From: Natronosalvus rutilus
GTDB taxonomy: Archaea > Halobacteriota > Halobacteria > Halobacteriales > Natrialbaceae
Direction: 5' to 3'
NCBI RefSeq assembly: GCF_024204665.1
Contig: NZ_CP100355.1
Coordinates: 3,453,451 to 3,517,450, forward strand
Length of the DNA: 64,000 nucleotides
The notes beneath the pieces were generated by a model that saw nothing but the letters and a program-made list of their open reading frames with translations, was not told where the DNA came from and did no database searches. Within the stretch, counting starts at the first letter, position 1; each line of letters opens with the position of its first letter. Positions 24,073-32,136 of the stretch are shown one piece after another. Made by a program: the position numbers and the translations under genes.

Positions 24073-24356
24073 TGTGTGTTGATATCTGTGTCGTTCGTTC
24101 GTCCGTGCTGTGCTACTGTCGCGACGGACGTCGCGACATCCAGGTTGACGACGTAATCGTCGACAGTCGAGTGGAGCCCACCCGTCGTCTCGCGTTCGAT
24201 TCGCGTGACGATGGCCGTCGACCCGTCGTCAGCCGACTCTAGTCGCGTCGCCATCTCCGACGTGTTGTCCGGAGCGATGGCCGCCGCAATCGTCGCTGAG
24301 TCGGCCTCCATTCGCGCCCGAATCGTCGCTCGTCGCGTCGCGTTCGGCTCCGTCAT
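24069..24356 (-). CDS. pcc1: KEOPS complex subunit Pcc1
   Basis: A 95-residue protein with the Pcc1 pattern: an N-terminal strand (RRATIRARM), a helix (ADSATIAAAIAPDN) and the strand IVTRIERETTGGLHSTVDDYV leading to a helix. Pcc1 is the dimerising subunit of KEOPS, which makes the t6A modification at position 37 of ANN-decoding tRNAs. It overlaps both neighbours by four bases (ATGA at each end), so it is translated with the RecJ-like protein and eS1. Confidence 0.88.
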   Translation of the reverse strand: MTEPNATRRATIRARMEADSATIAAAIAPDNTSEMATRLESADDGSTAIVTRIERETTGGLHSTVDDYVVNLDVATSVATVAQHGRTNDTDINTQ

Positions 24357-25639
24357 AGGTGCTCCCTCACTGCCGCGATGACCGTCTCGTTGTCCTGCTC
24401 GCGGTCGCCGTATCGCAGCGTTCCACCACGCCGACCCACGTCGTACACCGCGCCGATCTCGAGGTCGCGAGCGATGGCCTCGAGCGTCGGCCCGAAGCCG
24501 CTGGCGTCTCGCGTCGCGAGCGCTGCTTCCTCGTCTCCGAGCGCGAGTACTGCAGGCTCGGGTGATCGGTAGGCGAGCACGAGGCGGGCCGCCGGTCGGA
24601 CCGGCGCGTCACCGACGTCGACGACGAACAGGCCGTCGTACCGACCCGTCGACGCGTCGTCGATAGCCGCGTGGACGCGTCGTCCACAGGTCCGCCAGGC
24701 CTCGAGCGCGGGCTTTCTGGCCTCGTGGCCCATCGCGAGGGCCACGCCGGTTCCGGCCTCGAGCGCTGCCGTCGCCTCGAGGACGTCAGCGTAGCCCTCG
24801 AGCGTGGCGAACGGCCGGCCGTCGGTGATCGCGTACGGGCGGAGAAACCGCCCGATCGCCGTCGCGGCGTGCTCGCTCGCGTCGTCGTCGCTCACGACGT
24901 CGAGGGCGACGACCGAGCCGATCGTTCGGTGGGTGTTTGGGTCCGGGTCCGAGTCTGGGTCCAGATCGATAGCGTCGCCGTTACCATCGTTGTCGTCACC
25001 ATCGCCGGTGACGTCGACGTCGATCCCGAGCCCCTCGAGCGCGTCAGCCACGGCGCCCTCGTCACCCGACCAGGGTGCGAGACAGCCCATCGACGCGGTG
25101 AGACCGTCGACGACGTCCGCAGTCGGAACGCCGACACCGGGTCGTCGCTCCAGTCGGCCGCTCTCGAGGGCCGATTCGAGCACCCACTCGGACTCGCCGG
25201 CACCGGGTTCGATTCCGGCCGCGATCGATCCGGCGAGAGTGAGCACGGGGTCGGGCGAGCCCTCGAGGTCGCAGGCGAGTTCGGCCGCGGCGAGTGTCGC
25301 CGGGCGGGTCTCGGTTTCGAGGGAGACGACGTCCGCGACGTCGGCGTCGGTGTCGGTATCGCTGCCAGCGTCGTGCGGACCGATCGCGACCGACACCGTT
25401 CCCGGCGTGCGATCGTCGCTCGGCTGCAGGCGCGCCGTCCGATCGCCGATCGTCTTGCCGACCGTCACCTGGAACGGCGTCTCGCAGTCGGTGAGGGTTC
25501 TGGCGAGAAGGCCGGCCGCGGCCAGTCCGTCGCCGTCCGCCCGCGTGACAATGCGGACGAAGTCGGCACTCTCGAGACGCTCGAGCGTCGGTGCCGGCGA
25601 GGCGGACGAATCGACCGTGGCGCGACCTTCCATCGTCAT
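24353..25639 (-). CDS. RecJ-like DHH-superfamily protein in the ribosomal-KEOPS operon
   Basis: A 428-residue protein. The first DHH motif is recognisable as VTRADGDGLAAAGLLARTL (about residues 32-50), but a classical DHH triplet further on is not evident. A low-complexity acidic insert (DGDDNDGNGDAIDLDPDSD) sits in the middle. Such genes are regularly placed between rps15 and pcc1 in haloarchaea and are annotated as RecJ-family exonucleases, related to the archaeal GINS-associated RecJ/Cdc45 group. Nuclease activity is uncertain given the incomplete motifs. It abuts the rps15 stop and overlaps pcc1 by four bases. Confidence 0.8.
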   Translation of the reverse strand: MTMEGRATVDSSASPAPTLERLESADFVRIVTRADGDGLAAAGLLARTLTDCETPFQVTVGKTIGDRTARLQPSDDRTPGTVSVAIGPHDAGSDTDTDADVADVVSLETETRPATLAAAELACDLEGSPDPVLTLAGSIAAGIEPGAGESEWVLESALESGRLERRPGVGVPTADVVDGLTASMGCLAPWSGDEGAVADALEGLGIDVDVTGDGDDNDGNGDAIDLDPDSDPDPNTHRTIGSVVALDVVSDDDASEHAATAIGRFLRPYAITDGRPFATLEGYADVLEATAALEAGTGVALAMGHEARKPALEAWRTCGRRVHAAIDDASTGRYDGLFVVDVGDAPVRPAARLVLAYRSPEPAVLALGDEEAALATRDASGFGPTLEAIARDLEIGAVYDVGRRGGTLRYGDREQDNETVIAAVREHL

Positions 25640-26107
25640 CTACTCCTCGAGCAGTTCGACGGCCGCGTCGTAGGAGTACGCGAAGTCGGGGTCGATCTCC
25701 GTCCCGCGGTAGTACGAGACGAGGCGTCGAACCTTCGACTCGGTGTTCTGCAGGGCGCGCTTGTTCTGGGCGTCCTGGGGGTTCGCTTCGACGTGCTCGC
25801 GCAGTCGAATCGCTCGCTCCATCAGGTTGTGGAGATCCTCGGGGAGGTCGCTTTTCGCGTCGTTCTCCTCAAGGATCTCGGTGACCTTCTTGCCGGTCGC
25901 CAGTTTGACGTCCGGGATCGGCGTCCCCGTGACGCCCTCGTCGCGAAGTTTGAGGCCGATCTGACTCGGATCGTGCCCCTGCTCTGCCAGTTCGACGACG
26001 CGAGATTCGATCTTCTCGGCGTCGACGTCGCTCCACTCCGGTGGTTCGTCTGCCGCTGGCTTGTCCGAACCGGACGTGCCACGGCGGCGGGTGTGCATTC
26101 GTGCCAT
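25640..26107 (-). CDS. rps15: Small-subunit ribosomal protein uS15
   Basis: A 155-residue protein from ATG 26107 (MARMHTRRRGTSGSDKP). The archaeal N-terminal extension is followed by the S15 core: DLPEDLHNLMERAIRLREHV, NPQDAQNKRALQNTESKVRRL and VSYYRG. It binds 16S rRNA in the 30S platform. It heads the operon that continues into the RecJ-like gene with no spacer. Confidence 0.95.
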   Translation of the reverse strand: MARMHTRRRGTSGSDKPAADEPPEWSDVDAEKIESRVVELAEQGHDPSQIGLKLRDEGVTGTPIPDVKLATGKKVTEILEENDAKSDLPEDLHNLMERAIRLREHVEANPQDAQNKRALQNTESKVRRLVSYYRGTEIDPDFAYSYDAAVELLEE

Positions 26108-26318
26108 TGGTCGAGGATAGGAACCGCACTGACCGCGAGGCGTACCGTTGCAACTGTCAGCTCTCGCTGGATGCACTTCCGCAATCCCGAGTCACCCGAC
26201 AACTGCGGGGTGACGAAGTCAGATTTGCGGCCGCGCGCTTCCCACCTCATCCTTCTCGGTTGGAGGCAAAAACGTTGCGACCTGCGTCTCGCAGTGTCTG
26301 AACTCGGCGGTGCTCCGG

Positions 26319-27224
26319 TCAGGCCGGGGCCGCCGGGCGGTCCCGTGCTTTCGTTTCGTCCTCCGCGTCGACCCGCCCGAGCAACTCGCGAAACTTCTCG
26401 GAGCGCGCTTCGATCCGCGCCCGCGTCTTCGCGTCCGGCGAGTGATTCCGCGACTCGAGCAGGAACGTCGTGATGACGGCGGTCTTCACCCACGGTTTGA
26501 GCAGCCCGGTGTAGATGGTCAACACGATGGCCCCGACGACGAGCCAGCCGGCGAACTCGACCGTCGTCGAGAGGCCACCGAACGCACCCGCCAGGGGCGT
26601 GAGCGCCAGGAGGAGCGCCGCCGTGACCGCGTACATTCCCACCACGATGAGGAGCGTCGAGCCCAGGACGGACTTCCAGGTCTTGGCGTACAACACCAGT
26701 CCGTCGCCCGCGGCCTGCCAGCGGTTGTCCTCCTCGGTGACAAACAGGTGGGCGACGATCGCCTCGTCGATGTACGTCGCTGCGAGCGCCAGGGCCCGCC
26801 CCAGGAGTTCCACGAACTGCTCGAGCACTCCCTAGACGACCTGGTCGACGGCAAACAGGGCGCTGGCTTCGGTGAAGTTCGCTTTGACCTGCTCGATCCC
26901 GTAAGTGACCTGGTTCGGCGGAACCTCGCCCGTTTCGATCACGTGGGCGATGACGGCGATGTGTCCCGCCTTGACCATGTAGAGGACGTATCTGACTAGG
27001 AGCCGCCAGGCCTTCACGAATAGCGCGAGCGCGACCAGGAAGCCCACGATGGCGATCCAGCCCGAGATGGTCCCCGTGTCGACGAACGTGTAGGCCATCC
27101 AGCCGATGGCGCCGAAGTAGAGGAGCGATGCGATACCGAGTGCGAGCCCGATGCCCAGCCGAAGGAGGACGAACGGAAACGTCCGGAGGTAGATGCCCAT
27201 TGCCCGCCTGAAGTGTAGTTTCAT
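26319..27224 (-). pseudogene. Multi-pass membrane protein gene interrupted by an in-frame TAG
   Basis: Two frames, 27224-26832 (130 residues, MKLHFRRAMGIYLRTFPFVL... ending ALFAVDQVV) and 26828-26319 (from GVLEQFVELLG), lie in the same reading frame, separated only by TAG (26832-26834) and one GGA codon. Reading through gives a 301-codon membrane protein with about five hydrophobic segments and a charged tail. A CAG to TAG change (glutamine to stop) is the simplest explanation; a GTG at 26828 could restart translation. A TATA box precedes the intact start. No characterised family is recognised. Sequencing error cannot be excluded. Confidence 0.7.
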
Positions 27225-27248
27225 ACACCGGCTCTGGCTTCGGCATGG

Positions 27249-27256
27249 TATTTAAA
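27249..27256 (-). promoter_or_regulatory. TATA box of the interrupted membrane protein gene
   Basis: TTTAAATA on the minus strand lies 25-32 bases before ATG 27224. The spacing implies a leaderless transcript and supports that start. Confidence 0.55.
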
Positions 27257-27353
27257 CTCGAGGAGCGGGTGGGTTTGGTTTGTCGGATGGAGGAGGGCTC
27301 GAGCGCCCGAAAACCATGTGCCAGCGTAGCGTCCCTGCGGAGAATTCGAGGGG

Positions 27354-27359
27354 TTTATC
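27354..27359 (+). promoter_or_regulatory. Possible TATA box of tRNA-Ala
   Basis: TTTATC lies 33-38 bases before the first base of the tRNA, in an otherwise GC-rich stretch. Confidence 0.4.
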
Positions 27360-27391
27360 TATGCCCGCCGGAAAGCAGAAGGTGCGTAGGA

Positions 27392-27463
27392 GGGCTTGTA
27401 GATCAGCGGTAGATCACTCCCTTGGCATGGGAGAGGCCCCGGGTTCAAATCCCGGCAAGTCCA
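27392..27463 (+). tRNA. tRNA-Ala (anticodon GGC)
   Basis: The 72-base cloverleaf closes fully. Acceptor GGGCTTG pairs with CAAGTCC, the anticodon stem is CTCCC/GGGAG around loop TTGGCAT, and the T stem is CCGGG/CCCGG around TTCAAAT. The anticodon GGC reads GCC/GCU alanine codons. The acceptor stem carries G3:U70, the universal alanine identity pair. The discriminator is A, no CCA is encoded, and no intron is present. A patch of unrecognised genes follows immediately. Confidence 0.96.
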
Positions 27464-27569
27464 TGTGTGAATTTTCAGGTCGTTAAATCCTGAATTGCTT
27501 TTCCTCTTGGGTCGCGTACACAATACTCGAACTAAGAATCAATTGCACTCTTCGTCCAGATGTTGGCTA

Positions 27570-27914
27570 CTACTTCCAGCCAGCCAATTCTTGCAGGTCA
27601 CCATCTAAGAGTTCCTCACGACGTTCCTGTAGGAATGATAGTGCCGCTTCGATATCGTGGTCTGCACCAATCCTTTGCCACATGTACGTCCCGGTCCCAC
27701 TTGCTACCTGGGTACCGAATTCCCGTTCCATCCCTTCCCTCACCTCGCTAGATGGGATTCCTTTCCAGGATTCTGGAAGATAGGGATCATCCGATTTCCT
27801 GGGAACGACTTTATTCAGAGCACAGTAATCCATAGCCATCTGTGTCTTCTCTCCTGCCTCGCGATAATCCGTGATCCGTTTTGGCATATCTGAGCAAATC
27901 ACCTTTTGATACAT
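27570..27914 (-). CDS. Hypothetical protein beside tRNA-Ala
   Basis: From ATG 27914 (MYQKVICSDMPKRITDYREAG) the frame gives 114 residues; ATG 27887 is also possible, and the open frame extends to 28019. The sequence looks globular (MAMDYCALNKVVPRKSDDPY; AALSFLQERREELL). It lies in DNA that is less GC-rich than the surrounding genes. No family is recognised. Position next to a tRNA suggests the remains of an integrated element, but no duplicated tRNA end was found. Confidence 0.45.
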   Translation of the reverse strand: MYQKVICSDMPKRITDYREAGEKTQMAMDYCALNKVVPRKSDDPYLPESWKGIPSSEVREGMEREFGTQVASGTGTYMWQRIGADHDIEAALSFLQERREELLDGDLQELAGWK

Positions 27915-27980
27915 AATATTTGGTGAATAATGGTGTAGAACTGAAGATAGTGGACCGAGTATTAGTCCGTCTCTAGTCGA

Positions 27981-28013
27981 GCTCGAGGAAGCCCTTTTTA
28001 GGGGCCCTCGAGC
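27981..28013. other. Stem-loop with GCTCGAGG/CCTCGAGC arms
   Basis: GCTCGAGG (27981-27988) pairs with CCTCGAGC (28006-28013), and inside it GCCC pairs with GGGC around a T-rich loop. It lies upstream of the hypothetical gene on the minus strand and about 85 bases before the one on the plus strand. It could be a transcript end or regulatory RNA structure; no neighbour fixes its orientation. Confidence 0.45.
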
Positions 28014-28098
28014 CAACACGCCACGAACCCAGTTAGAACACTGACAGTAGATTGACAGTCCAAAAACTCTATGCGATGAGAAACCGAGTGGACGCTAA

Positions 28099-28551
28099 AT
28101 GGTGTCACATCATGCAGCGTGGGAGGATACTGAGGACGGCTACAAAAATGGGGAGATAGGTGTCTTCGTTACCCCCACATACGTCGTTTCGAAAGAGGGG
28201 GTGAACTACGCTCGAGAAAGCGACACGGGGGCAAACGCAAACGTATACTCGGTTTCGTTCCGGACGGGAATCGAATCGGGGTACGAAAGACGCAAATCGC
28301 TCGTGGATTTCAAAGACCCGCGGACGGCGTGGGAGTACGCGAACCTCGCCACCCATTACATCGAACACGCTAACATCGCCGAGTTCGCCGTGTTGGAACT
28401 ACAGGGTCGAGGGACGCCGACGGACCAGAACTGGATCCCAGACGGGGTCGTTGCAGACATGGCTGCTGAAGAAGTGATGCGAAAGATGCTCGGCCGCCAC
28501 GAATCCCAGCTAGACGACGCGCTCGAGCGTGTATCTGCGGCGATCTCGTAG
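28099..28551 (+). CDS. Hypothetical protein, unknown family
   Basis: A 150-residue acidic protein from ATG 28099. It reads as globular: IGVFVTPTYVVSKEGVNYA, then DPRTAWEYANLATHYIEHAN, and a helical end. The second half has host-like composition while the upstream DNA does not. No motif or family is recognised. The following 28552-28763 holds no gene I can support. Confidence 0.5.
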   Translation: MVSHHAAWEDTEDGYKNGEIGVFVTPTYVVSKEGVNYARESDTGANANVYSVSFRTGIESGYERRKSLVDFKDPRTAWEYANLATHYIEHANIAEFAVLELQGRGTPTDQNWIPDGVVADMAAEEVMRKMLGRHESQLDDALERVSAAIS

Positions 28552-28763
28552 CCGCATCTGATCTATCTTCGCTGCTACCGTTTCAAGGGCGTCGGTCCAC
28601 GTGGTGAAACGGATTTGGCCAGAAGCGTCCCGCCAGAACCACGCCACATCACACCCCCTCGAGCCCGACGACGGCTGAAATACCGCCCTGGACGCGAAAT
28701 CGGAAAGCCAGCTCTCGCGCCGGTTGCTCTCGAGAAGTCCCCGACCCCCGTAAAATCCCCCAG

Positions 28764-29198
28764 TTACTCGTTCAGGTGCGACCGGTACCCCTTGGGCTCG
28801 AAGCCGCGCCGACAGATGACGCGCTTTCGCCCGACCGTGATCGCACTGACCTGATTGTCGTCTTCCATCTCCTCGACGACTCTCGACAGATGTGATTCCT
28901 TCCATCCCGTTTCCTCGAGGATGGTCGTTTCGTCGACGCGCCCGCCGCGTTTGACGAGGAGGCGAAGAACTTTGTCCTCGTCGGCGATTTCGCGATCGCT
29001 GGCGCCGTACTCGACCTGTTCGGCGTAACTCAACGTCTCCTTGTTCTCTCGAGCGGCCGGTCCTGTGGTCGGTTCCTCGGGGGTCGCATCGGGATCGGAG
29101 GGCGTCCCGGAAGCCGACTGGCCGTCGACCGATTCAGCGTCGGCAGTCTCCGATCCGAAGAGGGACGAAAGACGGTCTCGAAGTGAATTGAATACCAT
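28764..29198 (-). CDS. Winged-helix DNA-binding protein
   Basis: From ATG 29198 (MVFNSLRDRLSSLFG) the protein has 144 residues. A disordered acidic, Ser/Pro-rich linker (about 20-60) leads to a winged helix-turn-helix: DEDKVLRLLVKRGGRVDETT, ILEETGWKESHLSRVVEEM, then a wing with ITVGRKRVICRRGFEPKGY. The short N-terminal amphipathic segment may contact a membrane or another protein. It resembles haloarchaeal MarR/IclR-like regulators of unknown target. Confidence 0.75.
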   Translation of the reverse strand: MVFNSLRDRLSSLFGSETADAESVDGQSASGTPSDPDATPEEPTTGPAARENKETLSYAEQVEYGASDREIADEDKVLRLLVKRGGRVDETTILEETGWKESHLSRVVEEMEDDNQVSAITVGRKRVICRRGFEPKGYRSHLNE

Positions 29199-29355
29199 TT
29201 GTGTAATCACCAGCCTCGGTTGACATCGCTGATAGGATGTGCTCCTACCTTTCTCTTGTGCTCGCAGTATTATATGTGTCCGGTGTCGAGTCGGTTCTCG
29301 AGAATTGCATCGAATCCAACAGCTTTGCTAACCCCAATTCGGCGATCAGCCCGCG

Positions 29356-29586
29356 TCACAGTTCGGCCCGGACCGCTCTGACGATCTCGTCGACGTCGAA
29401 CGACTCCTCGCTGACGTCGAAGACCACCGCGTCGTCGACGCAAACGACGAACACCCCGTGGTCGCCGACGGTGAGCGTCGCCGACTCGAGTTCGCCGCCG
29501 AACGATCGCATGACGGCCGCCTGGACGTCGAGTGCCCGGTCGAGGAAGCCACAGGGGTGACAGTACTCGATCTCGAGGGAGGTCAT
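29356..29586 (-). CDS. Rdx/SelW-family thioredoxin-like protein
   Basis: A 76-residue protein with the CxxC motif of the Rdx (selenoprotein W/T/H-related) family at Cys9-Cys12 (IEYCHPCGFLDRALDVQ), then a beta-alpha-beta core ending FDVDEIVRAVRAEL. Both positions are cysteine codons, so this is the non-seleno form. Members are presumed redox proteins; substrates are unknown. It stands alone between the winged-helix gene and surE. Confidence 0.82.
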   Translation of the reverse strand: MTSLEIEYCHPCGFLDRALDVQAAVMRSFGGELESATLTVGDHGVFVVCVDDAVVFDVSEESFDVDEIVRAVRAEL

Positions 29587-29636
29587 GTCACAACTGGCGA
29601 CCCGGATACGGAAAGTGGTGGCGGCCCTAGGTGATC

Positions 29637-30521
29637 TCAGAACTCCGGACGCGAACGTCCCTCGAGTCGGCCGTAGGAGGACACGAGATCCGATAGCGAG
29701 TCGTGGTCGGCGACCGTGTGCGGGGCCGTCAGCGGGGAGACGCTGATTCGACCCTCGGCGACGGCCCGTCGGTCGGTCCCCTCGGGGTCGGGGATGACGT
29801 CGGGGTCCATGTCCTCCCAGACGCGGTCGTGGAGGGTGACGCCCGTCTCGTGGCGACTCGCGTCCATCTCGTAGCGTTTCGACGGGCGTGTGAGCTCGAG
29901 CGGGGCGAGGTCGACGCTCTCGGTCGCGCCGTCGGGCATCGGCGCGTTGACGTTGAGGTACGCGGCCGTCTCGAAGACGCCGGACTCGAGGGCGCGCTCG
30001 GCGAGGTAACGGGTCGCGTCGGCGGCGAGGACGTAGTCCTCGGTGGTCGTCTCGACGTCGGTGAACGCGAGGTCGCCGGTAGGGATGTACATCGACGTGG
30101 CGATTGCGGGTACGTCGAAGAACGCGGCCTCGACGGCGGCGCTGACGGTGCCCGAGCGCCCGAGGACGTACTCGCCGAGGTTGGCGCCCTCGTTACACCC
30201 TGATACGACGAGGTCGGGGTCGGTCGGGCAGAGTTCCGAGAGGCCGGCGACGACGCAGTCGGCGGGCGTGCCGTGGACGGCGTAGCCGAGGTCGTGTTCC
30301 TCGACGTCGACGTCGTTCGAGAGGGCGCGGCCGATCGCGCTCTGGTCGGTGGCTGGAGAGACCGTCGTCACGGTTCCGAGGGCGGAGAGTTCATCGTACA
30401 GCGCCCGGAGGCCGGGGCTGTCGATCCCGTCGTCGTTCGTCAGCAGGATCTCGAGGCCGTCGTCGTCCCGATCCCGATCCCAGTCTCGATCTCGGTTGCG
30501 CCCGCGCTCGCGCTCGCTCAT
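29637..30521 (-). CDS. surE: 5'/3'-nucleotidase SurE
   Basis: From ATG 30521 (MSERERGRNRDRDWD) the product has 294 residues; ATG 30527 is equally possible. After an Arg/Asp-rich leader the SurE core begins LEILLTNDDGIDSPG, with the DD metal pair and the downstream SGCNEGANLGEYVLGRSGTV block that completes the site. SurE dephosphorylates nucleoside 5'- and 3'-monophosphates. The long upstream frame (to 30734) overlaps the methyltransferase and is rejected. Four neighbours (surE, methyltransferase, tyrA, M24 peptidase) share this strand. Confidence 0.92.
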   Translation of the reverse strand: MSERERGRNRDRDWDRDRDDDGLEILLTNDDGIDSPGLRALYDELSALGTVTTVSPATDQSAIGRALSNDVDVEEHDLGYAVHGTPADCVVAGLSELCPTDPDLVVSGCNEGANLGEYVLGRSGTVSAAVEAAFFDVPAIATSMYIPTGDLAFTDVETTTEDYVLAADATRYLAERALESGVFETAAYLNVNAPMPDGATESVDLAPLELTRPSKRYEMDASRHETGVTLHDRVWEDMDPDVIPDPEGTDRRAVAEGRISVSPLTAPHTVADHDSLSDLVSSYGRLEGRSRPEF

Positions 30522-30592
30522 ACCCATCCGTTGGCGTCGTGGTCGAAAAGTGCTCCGTTTGGGGAACGTTGGGCCTCTCGGTTCGACCCTGT

Positions 30593-30637
30593 CAGCCGAT
30601 TCAGCCAGTTCAACTGATTCGACTGATTCACCCGATC
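30593..30637. repeat. 9-bp tandem repeat, five units, containing a stop codon
   Basis: Units read cagccgatt, cagccagtt, caactgatt, cgactgatt, cacccgatc. The TGA of the Rsm22-like gene (minus strand, 30628-30630) begins the array. Further units repeat TGA in the same reading frame (near 30613, 30604 and 30595 on the minus strand), giving back-up stop codons. Confidence 0.7.
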
Positions 30638-32136
30638 CGATCGACGATCGTCTCCTCGTCGACGACGAGGTTGTACGCGCCCTCGTCGTCGTTCCAGAGG
30701 ACGAGCACGTTCTCGAACGCGAGTACGTCACCATACTCGGCCTCGAGCAGGGGCCGATTAAGCGCGGTCTCGTTCGTCACGACGGCGTAGTGGTCGACGG
30801 CCTCGCTGCCGTCGCTGATCTTGAAAATCGGGTTCGGTTTCCGGCCATCTGCATCGCGCCCTCGGCCACCGCCGTCCCCTCCACGGGCCTCGCTCAGGGA
30901 GTGGCTGAGTTTCGCGGCCGTCAGGTCGATTCGGTTCGTGACGTGGCGTTCCATCTCGGCCATCTTCGCCCGCCCGCTCCCCTCGAGCCCGATAGCGATC
31001 CGTCGGGTTCCGTCCCGCCGGAGAATCGAATAGGAGAACTGGACGTCGACGTTGACGAACTCGCCGGGGTCGGCGCCCTTCCCAGCCTGGTCGAGCTTTC
31101 GCTGGAACGACGGCACCTCGAGGTCCGGGTGGACGTCGAACGACCAGCCCCGATCCGTAGGCGATTCGCCGCCCCACAGCCGAACGGTCGGTCCGTAGAC
31201 GGTGACGCCGTCGGCCTCGAGGGTTCGCTCGAGTTCCCGGAGTTCGATGCTGGCGTTCTTGTCGGCGGGCGCCATCGCCACTAGCGAGCCATCGGGTGCG
31301 AGCCACTCGAGCGTCCGTCGAAGGACGGCTTCGGGGTCCTCGAGTTCGCTGAGGACGTTACAGGCGAGCACGAGGTCGAACGCGGGGTCCGCGTCGTCCG
31401 CGTCGTCTGCGTCGGAGTCGCGACTATCGTCCAGGGACCCCGGATCGAATGCCTCGACGGTCGTCCGATGGATCGTCGCGTGGACGTTTTGCCCCGTCTC
31501 CTCGAGCAACGCCTCGAGCACGTCGGCGCCCTCACCCGGTTCGACGGCGTGGTAGTCCACCAGCGAATCGTCGGGGAGGAACTCGAACAGTCCCAGCGCG
31601 GGGCCGCCGACGCCGGCCCCGACGTCGAGCACGCGCAACCGTCGCTCGAGCAGCCCTCGTTCGGCGAGGTCGTCCAGGGCGTACTGGATCGCCGCGTAGT
31701 AGGCCGGCAGGTGGTAGATGGCGTAGCCGGCGGCGACGTCCTCGTCGTAGGAGACCGACCGTCGCTCGAGGTACTGGGACTTCATGCGCCGGATCGTCGA
31801 CCGGAGGAGCGAACCCGAGGGGCCCTCGTGCCAGTCCACGCCGTAGCGGTCGACTAGGTCCTCCTCGAGACGGGTGACGTACCGCTCGGGCAGTCGATGA
31901 ACGGGGTCGCTGGTGGCCGCCGACCGCGGCGGCACCGGTTCGTCGCTCACGGGGGCGAACGTCCCGTCCTCGCGCTCGACGAGGCCGAGATCTAAGGCCT
32001 CCTCGCGGAGGATCTGGGCGACGACGGCCGGGTGTGGTTCGCCCTCAACGTAGCTGCTGATCTCCTCGGGATCGATCGGCCGGACCTGGCGCAGGTACTT
32101 CGCGTTCGACCGGATGGCTTCGCGCTGGTCGGTCAC
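30628..32136 (-). CDS. SAM-dependent methyltransferase, Rsm22-like
   Basis: A 502-residue protein. An N-terminal helical domain (MTDQREAIRSNAKYLRQVRP; EEISSYVEGEPHPAVVAQIL) precedes a Rossmann methyltransferase with motif I RVLDVGAGVGGPALG (about 168-182) and a later VLACNVLSELED block. A C-terminal beta-rich region follows. This layout fits the Rsm22 family, linked to small ribosomal subunit assembly in mitochondria and conserved in haloarchaea. The family name is from memory. The start codon overlaps the tyrA stop by four bases, so they are co-translated. Confidence 0.75.
   Translation of the reverse strand: MTDQREAIRSNAKYLRQVRPIDPEEISSYVEGEPHPAVVAQILREEALDLGLVEREDGTFAPVSDEPVPPRSAATSDPVHRLPERYVTRLEEDLVDRYGVDWHEGPSGSLLRSTIRRMKSQYLERRSVSYDEDVAAGYAIYHLPAYYAAIQYALDDLAERGLLERRLRVLDVGAGVGGPALGLFEFLPDDSLVDYHAVEPGEGADVLEALLEETGQNVHATIHRTTVEAFDPGSLDDSRDSDADDADDADPAFDLVLACNVLSELEDPEAVLRRTLEWLAPDGSLVAMAPADKNASIELRELERTLEADGVTVYGPTVRLWGGESPTDRGWSFDVHPDLEVPSFQRKLDQAGKGADPGEFVNVDVQFSYSILRRDGTRRIAIGLEGSGRAKMAEMERHVTNRIDLTAAKLSHSLSEARGGDGGGRGRDADGRKPNPIFKISDGSEAVDHYAVVTNETALNRPLLEAEYGDVLAFENVLVLWNDDEGAYNLVVDEETIVDRIG

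Noticed and set aside
26832-26834. TAG read as pyrrolysine
   Set aside because: No PylT/PylS-like gene or other sign of pyrrolysine use is visible, and the protein family gives no reason for it; a nonsense mutation is simpler.
27464-28560. Duplicated tRNA-Ala 3' end marking a second integration
   Set aside because: No copy of the T-arm or acceptor sequence was found downstream in this window.
28510-28905. 131-residue minus-strand frame before the winged-helix gene
   Set aside because: It overlaps the end of the winged-helix gene in another frame; part of it (near 28560-28660) looks protein-like but too short to support.
29356-29586. Selenocysteine form of the Rdx protein
   Set aside because: Both active-site positions are ordinary cysteine codons and no in-frame TGA is present.
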